Shown: in pieces, positions 9,939 through 22,175 of the stretch
Layout of the letters: each line of letters opens with the position of its first letter
Position numbering within the stretch: the first letter of the stretch is position 1
Source of the DNA: Rosellinia necatrix
Taxonomy: Eukaryota > Ascomycota > Sordariomycetes > Xylariales > Xylariaceae
Assembly: GCA_021209875.1 (NCBI GenBank)
Contig: JAGYVD010000007.1
Span: forward strand, 3,720,001 to 3,784,000
DNA length: 64,000 nt
Reading direction: 5' to 3'
Notes under the pieces: model-generated
Told to the model about the DNA's origin: nothing
The model's input: only the letters and a program-made list of their open reading frames with translations
Databases searched by the model: none
Made by a program: the position numbers and the translations under genes

Positions 9939-12465
9939 TTAGCTTGGCGTCAATTCCTTCTCCGCCTGACTCGCCTTCGCGACGATGGTGTCACGCTCCT
10001 GAGCACTGTACACCCCGGCGGCCACGAACTGGTCCGCAGTCGAGGTAACTACCTTGACGAATGCCCCGTGCGTCGCGAAGGGCGCCTGGTCCCAGACCAG
10101 GTCAAGGAACGTCGGCCCGTCTGTGCCCGGGGGAAGCGATGCCGGCGACGGGCACGTCGTAGCTTGGCAGGCCGTCGTTGCGGCGGCGGTTCGGCACGCC
10201 GGCGTCGAGCGCGCCGAACACGACGGCCGGCTCCACGCGGCGGAAGTACGCGGACACGACCTGCGCGTCGCCGACGTGGTAGGGGCGCGCGGCGATGGTG
10301 GTGGTGCCGGTGCCGGTGGCGACCTGGAAGGTCGCGTCGCCGGCCGCCGAGGTCCCCGTCCGCCGGATCGCCGCCTTGGAGTAGTCGCCATCGCGCTTCA
10401 GGTACCGGTACAGCGATAGTCCGTAATACCCGTCGTTCCCGCTGCTCGGCTTGCCGACGAGCTGCAGCACCAGCGGCCCCCAGAGGATTGCCTGCGTGTC
10501 GGGCCGGTCGCGCGCGCGCTCGATGCGGATGCCGAACGGCATGCGCACCGAGATCACGTCGCCCGCCGCCCACGTCCGGCTCAGCGTTAGGTAGCTCCCG
10601 GGCGACGGCGCCGCGGGCTGCTGCACCTGTCCGTTCACGGTGACCTCGAAGCCCCGAAGCGCCCATGCCGGCACGCGCAGCTTGATCTCCAGCGGACCCT
10701 GACCCGTGACGGTCAGTGTAGCCGTGTCGTTGCGCGGGAACGCCGTCTCCTGCCTGACCGTGAAGCCGCGCTCGGCCCACGTGAGCGTTGACGGGACGTA
10801 CAAGTTGACCCAGAGCGCGGACCCGTCCGCGGACCGCAGGTACACCGTCTCCTGGTACTTGGTGTGGCTCTCCATGCCCGTGCCGCCGCAGCAGGTGCCC
10901 GTATTGCCGAAGTCGCGCCGCGTGCCCGGCGTCAGCTGCTGGAAGTACGAGAGCTGCGGGTCCGCCGTGCTGGACGTGTCGGCGCGCGAGCCGGCGATCT
11001 GGTTGAACAGGCCGCGCTCGTAGGCGTCCATGTAGGCGGCGTCGTGCTCGTGCAGGAACAGGTTGCGCGCCAGCTTCAGCACGTTGTACGCCGTGCACGT
11101 CTCCGCACCCGTCGACGCCATCGCGTTCGCCACGTTGTCCCGGTTCTGGAACAGCTCGCCGTTGCCGTCCGTCCCGGGGTAGCTGCCACCCACCCCGCCC
11201 GTCGCGAAGTGCCGGTGCGGCACCAGCCACGAGTAGAAGTTGCGCGCCGCCGCGAGGTACGTCTCGTCCCCGCTCTGCTCGAACACCCGGAGGTACCCGA
11301 TGAACTGCGGCACGTGCTGGTTCGCGTGCAGCCGCACCGGACGCCGCCGCCCCGGCCGCTTGTCCGCCGTCACCACGAGGATGTCCTGGTCCTGCACGGC
11401 CGCACCGAAGAGCGACTCGCGGTTGTCGAAAGCCTTCGCCGTCTGTAGGTGCCGCGCATCGCCGGTTATCTGGTAGATCTCCGGGAAAACCTCGTTGGCG
11501 CCGCCAAACTCGCCGCCGATATATAGGTCCCACATGTAGTTCAGGTCGCCTCTAGTCAGGTTGCCCGTATATTTCGGGTTGTTCTTGTCGCCGATGGTCA
11601 GTGCGAGGTAAGCCCAGTCGGCCATCTTCGTCACGATATTTAGGGCTTGTGTGTTGTTGGTGTTGTAGTATGCGTCCAGCAACCCCCGTATGATCTTGTG
11701 CTGCGTGTACCACGGTGCCCAGGTGTTGGTGTTCAAGTCACCCCCATACACTGCCCAGCGAGGGGGGCCAAGTCGCAAGACCGTATCCTCTGGGAGGGCT
11801 CCAAGGTAGCCAGGGTGCGTGGGCACCCAGTTGGCAGAGCCTGTACCTGCCCCATTCTTCATTCGAGCGGTGACTATATGAATCAAGGACGGCGTAAGAA
11901 ATTACCCCCGACATCAAAATTTTGACACGTCTCTATAGCCTCAAGGGTACATAAAGGCACGTTGAAGCAGAAGTAACTATACAAAAAACCAGGGAGTCAT
12001 GAGATACGTACTGGCATCCTGACAAGCGGCAAGTTCTGTGATTATCCAGTCTAGCTTAGTCTTGAAGACTTGCTCGCCCTGGTCGACGTATGCTTGAGAA
12101 AGAGCTGTCATGAAGTGACCTGTCCAGTGCCCACTCAGCAGCCCACCATCTTCCCAGCCGCCAGGTGAAGTGACGCCTTTCGGATTTGTCCTCCCGGCCT
12201 GATTGTTGAAAAGAATTAAAAATTTCCTCTCGTCGTACGCTCGAAGAAAAGCCTTGATCCGGTCGCGTTTCTCTTGCATCAAACCATTGCCTAGTCGCAC
12301 CTGATCCAGGCGGAATGGGCGCACCGGTGCGGTGGCCCCCGGACCGAGATCTGTCGCCGAAGCCCCCATCTGTACGGCGCCGTTACCAGCAAGCGCGGCG
12401 GCCCCCACGACGACCGCCTGGAGAAGCCGGCGCGGGTTGAACGGAATCTGATGTAGCCAGGCCAT
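9939..12465 (-). CDS. GH127-type beta-L-arabinofuranosidase-like glycosidase, one frame shift
   Basis: The model is exon 1 at 12465..12012 and exon 2 at 11873..9939. Intron 11874..12011 starts GTACGT and restores the family motif ACQDAITARM across the junction. The product is about 795 residues. The N-terminus has RR and then a hydrophobic stretch (about residues 12-35), suggesting secretion. The GH127 (formerly DUF1680) hallmarks are visible: GAETCTAYN carries the metal-binding Glu and Cys, and GTCCGGTGMESH carries the paired cysteines that include the catalytic nucleophile in characterised members. The family removes beta-L-arabinofuranose from plant glycans. Near 10126-10133 a C/G run shifts the frame by one base, so the last 60 or so residues are in another frame. 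Exon 2 is very GC-rich and resembles actinobacterial members in wording, so ancient bacterial transfer is possible. Substrate is inferred only. Confidence 0.88.
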
Positions 12466-15128
12466 GGTAAGAATTTAGCCGTGACCAGGGGTGCTGATGA
12501 TTACTCTTCTAACTGACAGGCGGAGCGCTCTGCCTCGAGCCTATGGCTGTTGAACTGTGGAAATCGTTTCCCCTAGGCACTCCTTGGTTATTCTCGTTCT
12601 TATACTAGGTGGTCGCGAGAAAAAATACTACGTCACGGCGAAGAACAACCCTCGCGTAATCGTGGTCGAACCACATGACGCCCTTCTAAGGTCGCGCATA
12701 TCAAGGACGTGAGGGGTCGGATCATTGAGATGGAGCATTCTGCCGATCGACCGGTGCGGAGAATGGCATGGCGCTCCGTATTGTAGAGAGGTTCCCTTGC
12801 GTGAGGTGGAATAAAACCACTTCTCCCGGCTAACTGGTGGGATAAAAGTGTCTCCACGGACCTAACCCCCCACTAATGCTACCTCAAGGGTCGCATATTC
12901 GGATATGGACGGGAGATCGTTCGCAAACGCTTATCAAAAGAACTCTACGATACGAAGTAGATATCTAAGATTGAGTTCACACACAACGAAGCGATGAGGT
13001 AACGTATCCGCGGAAGTGGTCCCGGACTATCTAAGAGGCATCCCGAGTATTCAGCACTTATGACTCGCCTTAGGTCTACAGGTATAATCGTGTGTATCTA
13101 TGCGAAGCGAGCGGGATCTCCCGTTATATTGTGTCGTGTTGCAGTAGCTCCCGAGCATCCGAAAACGCCGTGCTTCCAATTCGAAAATACTCCTCGCGTC
13201 GCTTGAATCCTTTAGATTCGCTTATCATACGGCTTGATTCACGGCGGCGATGCATGATGACTCAAATGTGCAGAGGGATGACCCGTCCTATCTTGGCGTC
13301 TCCAGTTCAGTCTGAGGCGCTGGAACGGCAGGACCTATCACAAACGGGCCTTCTCCTCGTGGTAAATCGGCGGTGGCTGGGCTGTGCACACACCATGTGT
13401 ACAAGGGGCGGGAGCCTTGGTTGCGATGATTTAGACTCGGGGGTAGGCTCGATAGATGGCTGCGCACGTATCAAAGCGCTTCGAGGCCTCCTGATGCAGA
13501 TAACGCTTTGGTAGCGGCTTGGTGAATGGGTACTTCCCTATGTAAGCCGTTTCATGACGAATTGTATCGATCCTATTGCTGTTATTCCATTCCACGCCGC
13601 ATGGCGGCGCATCCGTAGGCCCCCCTGAAAGGAGTAAGGGCGTGCTGAGTTAGGATTTGCGCTTGCTAATATGCCTAATACGATATACGTACACCTACCT
13701 ACACTCGAGTTTCTCTACCTTCACTGGTATGCCGACGGATAAGTACAATGCATACTCGGCTGCTTGTCGCTGTGCTGAATGTGTTTGAAGTGTCTTGAAA
13801 AACTTTACGATGAGCAATGTTGGAGCGGAATTGGTCAGATATGTTTGAAACAGAGCTTATAAATAATGATGGTTCTCACAGCCGCGCAAGATGTTGGTCA
13901 TGAGACAAATGATTTATGTGATTATGTTCCTTTTTCGGGGGGAGTTTTTTTTTTAAAAAAAAGAATTGCAATAAAAATAAAAGAAATGCCGCCGAATATA
14001 CAGGTACCCACGATAATCTGGAAGAGAACTTCTAAAATAAATAGCCTTCATACATGTAAAAGGACCTTGTAACAACCCTATTCGGCCGGCACAATTAAGT
14101 TTTAGCTGTTTTGACCCTCAAACCCGCGGCAATGTTTACACATAACTTTCACCAAGCATTATGGTAACCCCCTGAGAGTAAATACGTGTTTAGCTAAAAA
14201 TTTTGCTTTCCATAAGCTTCCTGAGGCTGTTGTCCTTAGTTGACGCATTTTGCCTCCACGTCTTCTACATCTGTCCTCCCCTTCTTCTCTTCCCCCCTTC
14301 AGAGTCATTTATATATTCTGCTCAGATACCCACTGCCATTCTTCATGGCATTTTGTGTCGGGACTTAATTTTCGTGATTATCGTTGCGATCGATAAATAT
14401 GTGGTTCGACACCGTCACGCGATTGTACAGATAGTGTGCCGACTGCAGGCGGCCCTCAACATCCCACCCCCGCCGTTCGGTGATCAGCGACACGGCCCCG
14501 GGCATTACGGATGAGTCACTGCGAGTTGGAACAGAGATGGCTGTCTTAATCAGCATGTCGTCCCTCCATCTCTTTACCATAGTTGTGGTGATCGGGAAGG
14601 CCAAAAAGTATCCAGGGGGTCGTCGCTGGAATCGTTGTCCTAGCTTGTCTTACAGTCTTCGTTTAGATCTATTTCATATGCGCAAGGCGTAGGTTTGATC
14701 AATGAGAAAGGGACACATTTGAGAACCTCAGTAGAAATAGCCCAAGTCTTCGGAGATCCATCGACGCCGTGATATGAGTCGTGTAAAATCGCCAATGGAG
14801 AAGTTGCAATGATGCAGGCGTCCGTCCATCTTGACTTCGTCCCCGGATCCGCCGCCGTTAATGGAAACAGTCTTCTCTTTGGCGCTTGCCCGCAAAATAT
14901 CCTAAATTATCACTACATCTGGCCCTCTCTGCTCCCATAGCCCACCTGGACAAGTGGTTAACTACCCCCCCGACAGAGAAGCCTAATACCAACAACCGAC
15001 AGTATGTGGGCGACGAATCAGCGCACGGACTACGACCATGTCCTCTCGGCGCCCTGCTCCTGACGAAGAGTTGAGCCGATAACCAGCACGGTTATAAAGC
15101 GTACACCAGCCCACGCCGCTGGCACAGA
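12466..15128. other. Gene-poor region
   Basis: About 2.7 kb upstream of the glycosidase. Open frames near 13.1, 14.2 and 14.5 kb show no domain or splice support. The only feature beyond them is the kinase remnant that begins at 15129. Confidence 0.5.
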
Positions 15129-15434
15129 ATGAGTCGAGCGCTGGTTACCGATAGGATTTTAACTAAGCTCGACTCTCTCTTAACGGGCATTCAACACCTT
15201 CATTCAGTCGGCACCATTGATAAGGGCATCAATCCCAACAATATCATGTGGCACAAAATGGTAGTGCTGGTTGAATTTGGTAGCTGTCGCTTTGTAGGAG
15301 AATCCTTACGGGAAACAGGGACAAAGAGGACGCGCGAATGGTATAACCAAAACGATGATGTGGCGTTACCAGAGAACAACCTACGGGCATTTGCTGAATT
15401 AAAATTTTGGTTATCGGGATCTGTGGATAACTGA
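15129..15434 (+). pseudogene. Protein kinase fragment, catalytically dead
   Basis: About 100 residues match the C-lobe core of a fungal serine/threonine kinase-like family. The catalytic-loop region reads IDKGINPNNIM, where the usual HNDINPxNIM has lost its Asp. The DFG position reads EFGSC. Downstream text such as SLRETGTKRTREWY and LPENNLRAFAEL fits the activation-loop region. There is no N-lobe with ATP-binding residues upstream and the C-terminus is cut at a stop. It is a relic rather than a functional gene, though transcription cannot be excluded. Confidence 0.65.
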
Positions 15435-16130
15435 CAATGGTAGTGATCAACTGGCCAGAAGGCTCTACGTGGGCTGCCTCGCGTCAAGTTGGAAGAACAG
15501 GGTAGCAGCGTGTCAGGTAAATAATGCACATGGCGAGGCACCAGCGACCCTATGGTGTAGCTCTAGAGGCATATTTGTGTATATAAGGACTGAAGGCTTC
15601 TCAATTAGATGGTAGACCTAGGAATCAATGATGTTGAGCCCTACCCCTATACTCAGCTATCTACTTGCGGCCCAGCTGCTACCTTCTGGTGACTAGACCT
15701 CGCTCTGGGCATTCTTCGTATGACATAGCGATGGATGCGAGGCCTGCGGCGAGCAGCGGTGCTTCGCTGAGCTGTCTAGAACGAAGGAGCAATTATCCAG
15801 CTCGTTGGCTCGTAGATCGCGGCGACCAATGGCAGTACCAGGGGAGGGTACCAAAGCGGCCCTGTCCTGAACAAGAAAGAGTAATAAGAGGCTAATGGGA
15901 TTCTCGAACTAGAAACTTCCGAGACGATTAGTAAATTGGATTCGTTGCTCCGGGTCGACATGGTTCATTTTACACGGGTCTGCAGCTAGGTCCTCTGGCT
16001 CCTTATCGCTTGGGAGCAAGCATACTAGAGATAGAGAGCAGTACGACTAAGAGCGCTTTTATATCCGCAGAGAAGAAGACGAAGTGCGGCTGAGCCCGCG
16101 CGAGTTTATGATTTTATCTATATCACCAAC
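15435..16130. other. Left flank of the RIPped element
   Basis: Normal-composition sequence between the kinase relic and the A/T block. I see no gene here. Confidence 0.5.
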
Positions 16131-16482
16131 AGGGCATACCGCGTAGTATAAATAGCATGTATTCTGGGGGGGGAGCGTAAGCTTAATACAGGTTGCTTTT
16201 AGTACAAGGCCGCAGCTAAAAGTGTAGCAAACATATGCTTATTTTTTAACGTTAAATTTAATACGTAGTCGGGTTTAAAAAGCTAGCTAAAAAAATGCCT
16301 TATGTTATATATGCTATTTATTAACTAAAAAAACCTAATTTTTTTCTAGTGGCCTGTTGCTATCAGGTAATAAATAAAATAAATTTAAAGCTATTTTAAG
16401 CTTAATATATTTAAAAATTAAAGTTATAAAAAAAAAAGTTAAATAATAAAGCTTTAATTTTAATAAAATTTAATTATTTATA
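16131..16482 (+). repeat. Repeat family copy A, partly RIPped
   Basis: This unit begins near ACCGCGTAGTATAAATAGC and ends at the position aligned with the shared 3' end CCCAATCATT. Its first 160 bases keep normal C and G, while the rest is increasingly converted to T and A. Positions 16263-16482 align almost base for base with the reverse complement of 45241-45463. Confidence 0.85.
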
Positions 16483-16486
16483 TTAT

Positions 16487-16650
16487 TAATAAAATATACT
16501 GCGTAATATAAAAAGCATATATTTTAAAAAAAAAACGTAAGCTTAATATAAATTATTTTTAATATAAAGCTATAGTTAAAAATATAATAAACGTATGTTT
16601 ATTTTTAATGTTAAATTTAATATATAATTAAATTTAAAAAGCTAGCTAAA
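16487..16650 (+). repeat. Second tandem copy of the repeat start, more RIPped
   Basis: This stretch repeats 16131-16290 directly after the end of copy A. ACTGCGTAATATAAAAAGC stands against ACCGCGTAGTATAAATAGC, and GCTAGCTAAAAAA is kept. The differences are again C-to-T and G-to-A, so this copy has been hit harder than its neighbour. Confidence 0.8.
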
Positions 16651-19600
16651 AAATATTTAAACTTACGTTTTAAACGTTTATTTTATTTATAAATAAAAAA
16701 TAAAAATTAAAAATATAATTAATCCGTAAAATAAAAAAAGTTAAAAATATATAACTAAATATAATTAAATAAATTTTTTAAATAAAGCTAATTAAATAAA
16801 ATAAAAAATATAGCTAAGTTTATAAATAAAAGCTTTTTTTAGTTTTATAACTTTTTTAATAAATATAATAATATAATATAAATTTGCTTTAAATTTAAAA
16901 CGTTAATAATATATTAGCGCTTAGCTTTTAATAAATAATAATGCTTTTAATTTTAAATAAAAACATGCTAGCTTATTGCTAGCTTTTTAGCCTGCTGTTA
17001 TTAAAATCACGTAATAAAAAGAAGTTTTTTAACAAATTCTTTTTAAATTTAATATTAATTTATTATAAATTAAAAGCTTGTTATAATAATTAAACGTTAA
17101 GTTTATTATATTTATTATATATTTTATATTATAAAAGTTAATAGTTATAATTTAAAGCAAATTTAATATTAATTTATATAAAATATAAACGTTTTTATAT
17201 AAATAATATTAATATATAAACTTTTAAATATATATATTATATAAAAGCTTAAAAAAACTATTTAAATAAATGTTTTAATATAAATTATTAAAACTAATAT
17301 ATAATAAATTTAATATTAATTTATTATTAAATCGATATAAATAATATAAAAGTTAAAAATAATAAAACTTATTTATATAAGCTTGAGCAGCCGCGTGTTA
17401 TAATTATGTTATATTAAATGTTTATAAAGCGTTTTAAAACGCTAGAAATAAAAATCTGTTATAAATTTATAACAAATTTAATATTAATTATAAAGCTTTA
17501 TTATATAAAACTATCGGTAAAATTTAAAATTAAAATTTAAAACAAAAACAAATTAAAAAAACCGCTGTAGCAAAAGCTTTTAATAATAATAATAATAGTA
17601 ATAATAATAGTAATAATAACAATATAAACAATAGTACAGATAATAATAAAAATAATAAAAGTTATAGTAAAAAAATATAAATTTATTTAATAAAAGTTTT
17701 TTTTTAAATGTTTTAACGCTAAAGGCCGTTAATAAATAAATTAGCTATAAATTAAACTTAAATTTAATACGCGATAGTTTAAACATTAAATAAAAAATAT
17801 ATAATATAAAATATTTTTAAATAGTCTAATTATTTTATATTTTATTATAAACTTAGTATAAATTTAATATATAATAATATATATATTTTTTTTATTTAAT
17901 AGTCCAGAGTAAATTTGCTATAAATTTATTATATAGTTAATTAAATATACTACTGCTAGATTTTATTAAAATTAAAAATAAATTTGCAACAAATTTAACG
18001 TTTATATTAAATATATTTATTTATTTGCTAATAAAAGCAAATTTAATATAAATTTAATATTAAATAAGCTTTTAAAATAAAACAACAGATATATTTAAAG
18101 TTTAATTTTTATTAGTTTTTATAATATAAAATAATTTAAGCTTATATTAAATATAAAACGTTTATTAGCTTTTAATATTTTAACTAAAAATGTTTTATAA
18201 TAACGTTTTATTACGTTTAATATTTAGCGGCTTAAAAGTTTTATATTATTTTTATTTATATTTATATTATATATATATTAAGCAGCGCTTTATTTAAAAC
18301 TATAACTTAAATATATGTTATAATTAATTTTTAAACGTAATAAACAGTTTTATAAAATCTAAAATGCTTTAATTTTTAAAAAACGTTATATATAAAATAA
18401 AAAATAATAATAAATTATATATATATATTAAAATAATATTTTATTTTAAAAAGTTTATTATATAAATAATTAAATATAATAAACTGTTTATAACGTTTAT
18501 TATTATATTTACTCTGAAGCGTTTTTATTTGTTTTTATTTTATATAATAGTATTTAAAAATAGTTTTTATTTATTAAAAATTAAATTAATAATTTTAATA
18601 GGCTTAAAACAGCTTATTTATAAAGCTTTTATAAGTTAAATTTATTATATATAATTTTGCTTAACTGTAAAAAGCTATGCTAAGCTATTATAAAAGCTGT
18701 ATTAATTATTAATTTATTATATAAATTTTTATCTGCTATAGCTTTATTTAATATTAGTTCGGTTAAAAGTTGTTTTAAAATTAAAGCTTTAATAAAGTTG
18801 CTTTATTTATAAAAAAAAAAATATACTGTTTTTTAAATTAAACGTTTAATATATAAATGTTTAAAAACTTATATGTTTAAAAATAAGTTAATATAAATTA
18901 AATATAATATAAATATATATTTATTTAAAATTAAGCTTTAAATAAGCTGCTATAAAAAACTAAATATATAATTATATATATATAAAACAAAAGTTTATAT
19001 TAATATAAGCTAAGCTGGCTTGTTTTAATAAAAATATTAGTTTTTATATAAGTTTATTATAACATTATATATTTTTAAATTAAATTTATTAAGCTTATAT
19101 ATAATAAATAAATATAATTATTTTTAAAACAAAATAAATTATTATTTTAAATCTTGTTTAAAAAACGTTAAGTTAGGTTATTTTTAATAAAAACTGCTAG
19201 TTAAAACATAAGTTAACAATTATTATAAATTTAGCTTAAAATAAAGTATTAATTAAACTATTATTTTATAATATAACCTGTTTAATTTAAAAGCAGATAT
19301 TATTTTATACAGCTAAAACAAATATTTTGCAGAATAAATATAATAATAAAAAGTTTTTTATAAATATATTAGTTAAACCAGCTTATATAATTATATTATT
19401 TATATAAATAATTATAATATTAAACGTTTAATATATATATTAATATTAAAACGCGATTTAAATTGTTATAATTTTAAAAATATTAATATTTTATAATGTT
19501 TTATTTTTAAAACATAAATAGCTATAAATTTAGTTTTTAAAAATAAATAGCGTTATATATTAATTATAAATATTTATTTCTGTTTTAAACTAAAATTTAT

Positions 19601-22079
19601 TAAGCTTTAATTTTAAAACGTTTATAAATAAATAGTAAATTAAATAGTTGTTTATATTTAATATAAATATTTTGTTAAAGTTTTTAAAACGTTAAGCTAT
19701 TAAATAAAATTTTATATTATATATTTAAACAATAGTTAAAATAATTATAAATTAAATTTAAACAGTAATGTTTATATATTATAAAAAAGCTCTGCTAATT
19801 AAAATTATTATAACATAAAAGCTTAAATAACTTATAACTTTTTTAGTTTTTTTATAAAATATCTGCAGTTTTAATATTATTTTAAATATAATTTGTTTTA
19901 TTTTTTGGTTTTTTTTATCGGCAAGCTATGCTTATATTAAAAACGTATTAATTTTAATACTAAAAATTTTTATATAAATGCTTTTATAGTTTTTATTATA
20001 GTTTAAAATTAAGTTTAGCGCGTTTAAAAAAATAGTTATATTTTTAATAAATATTAAATATTTTTTAAATATATAACGCAGATGTTATAAAAATAAAGTT
20101 GTTTAAATAATATATTATTAATATAAATAAAAAAAAAGCTTTTAAAATTTAATATAAACTTTTAATAAATAAGTTAAAAATAAAAAAAACTGTACATAAG
20201 CTAAACAAAAAATAATTTTTATAAAAAAACTTTAATTTTTATTTAAATTTAAGCAGTATTTATTACAAAAATACAACTAAAACTAATTAAAACGTGTTTT
20301 TTAAGTTTTTTTTAATAAAATGTACGTTTAAGCCCACGGCTTAAACTAAATCGAACATTTATTATATTATTAAATATTTAAACGTTATTATTTTAAATTA
20401 AATTTAATTATTAATCGAGCTGTTTTTAAAAAAAAATAAATAATATATTTAGTATTATTTTTTAAAAGATTTTAAAACTAAGCTTAAAAAAAAAAATAAA
20501 CTAGGCCTGTAGGGCTGCTTTATTTTATAATTTAATTTTATATTAAATTTGTTTTAATTTATTATTTAATTATTAAATAGTTTTTATTAGCCGATTTTAA
20601 ATTATTTAAGCGGCCTAGATTAAAATAATTTTTATAGCTTAAATAAGCTTTATAATATAAAATATTAATTAATAGCTTTTTTAAGTTGTTTAAATAGTTT
20701 TATAACGTTTTTTGCTAAAATTTAAATCGAAAAAAAAATTAAAAAGCTATAAATAAAAAGTTTATTTAGTTAAAAACTTTAAATTTTAATATTATATTTG
20801 CCGCGGGTTTAAATAATAGTTTTAAAGCTAGTATTATTATTTAAATAATTAATAATATTTTAAGTTATTTTTAAAATAAATACAGGTTAAGTTTTAATTA
20901 AATTATTAAGCTATAATTAAGTTATAAAATAGCTAATTTATTTTAAGCTTTTTTTTTAATATAAACTAGTTTTTTATATATGTTTTTATAGCAGCAGCAT
21001 ATATGTTTATAGCAGCATAAAACTAAGCCAGCTTTAATATAGTTATAATTATTTTATTTATTATAAAGTTTATTTTTTAATAAAATATATTTAAATATAA
21101 GTTATTTTTAGTTTAGTTTATTATTAAATTAACGTAGTTTATTGCTTTTAAAGCTATAACTAATAAATAGCTAAATTTTATTTTTAATTTTGTTTTAATT
21201 ATAAAGCAGCTATATATAAAATTATTAAACAATGTTTTATATAAGCTGCTATAAAAAATTACTGCTTTTAGTTCGTATATTAAATTTAATTTATATATTA
21301 TATAAATAAAATTATTTATAGCTAAAACTATATATAATTATAATTTAAATAACTATATATAAATTATTATAAAAATTAAAAACTTTATATTTAAATAAAA
21401 ATATTATTTTTATATGTTTTTAGTTTAAAAATACTATTTATATTATAATATTTTTTTTAGTTTATATATAAAACTATAACTACGTTTAAAATATATATGT
21501 TTTTTATTTATAGCTTAATTAAATTTATTAGTTTAAAATTGCCGCAAAATATTGCTATAATTTATTTTTAATCGACCTCAGAAAACTAGCCCGCTATTAA
21601 TTAAATTATAAAAAATAATTTATATATTTTAACAAACTTAAAATCTAAGTTTAAGCTTTTTAAACAAGCTAAACCTGGCTTAATTTTAAATTTAAGTCGG
21701 CTTAATTAAATTTTTTTTTTTTTTTTATATTTAAAGCGCTGCAAACAAAAGTATAGCTTGTGTTAAACAATTTTTTTTTTTAAAAACAAAAAAATGCTTA
21801 CTATATTAGCTTTAGCTTGTTTTTTTAAAAAAAGTTGCAGGTTTAATTTAATATAAATATAAATTAATAATAAGCTAAAAATTATAATATTATTTATATT
21901 ATTAAAAAATTTAGTTTATATAATTATTAAAAATAAAGCTTTAGCTTATATATTTTTGCTGCGTTATTAGCTTTAAAATAAAAAACATCGTTATAAATAT
22001 AATATTATTATAACTTTTAAACGTTTTTTTAATATTAAAATATTTAATTTATTATTTTTTCTTTTGTTCTAATAAACAA

Positions 22080-22175
22080 ATTTAAAGCTATTTTAAGCTT
22101 AATATGCCTAAGAGTTAGGGTTATAAAAAGGGAAGTTAGGTAGTGGAGCCCTGACCCTAGTAGAACCCAATCATT
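22080..22175 (+). repeat. Repeat family copy at the right edge, lightly RIPped
   Basis: Only the last 95 or so bases of the family are recognisable here, ending TAGAACCCAATCATT. The text upstream does not align. It shares its 3' end with copy A and with the 45 kb copy but is less mutated than copy A. Confidence 0.8.

Larger units (their letters stand above)
16131..22175. mobile_element. Heavily RIPped repeat element, about 6 kb
   Basis: Nearly every base from about 16.25 to 22.1 kb is A or T, with TpA-rich text; the G and C that remain sit mostly in GC and CG steps. No open frame of note survives. The block is bounded by copies of a repeat that is also found at 45241-45463 with little mutation. 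Comparing the two shows essentially only C-to-T and G-to-A changes, the footprint of repeat-induced point mutation. The edges (16131-16290 and 22080-22175) are less mutated than the interior. The ancestral element class cannot be read from the sequence. The terminal repeats do not match each other as full LTRs, so an LTR element is not shown. An imperfect AAT-rich trinucleotide run lies near 17581-17650. Confidence 0.85.

Noticed and set aside
10049..11533. Long open frame of 494 codons on the minus strand
   Set aside because: It is an Arg/Gly/Ala-rich shadow of the GC-rich glycosidase exon; the other frame holds the conserved GH127 motifs.
16131..22175. Mitochondrial DNA insertion or centromere as the source of the A/T block
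   Set aside because: Its edges align with a repeat copy at 45 kb through C-to-T and G-to-A changes, which RIP explains, and no mitochondrial gene text is visible. A centromere would normally be much longer.
16131..22175. LTR retrotransposon with copy A as 5' LTR and the 22 kb copy as 3' LTR
   Set aside because: Only the last 95 bases of the right copy match; the region upstream does not align with the rest of copy A.
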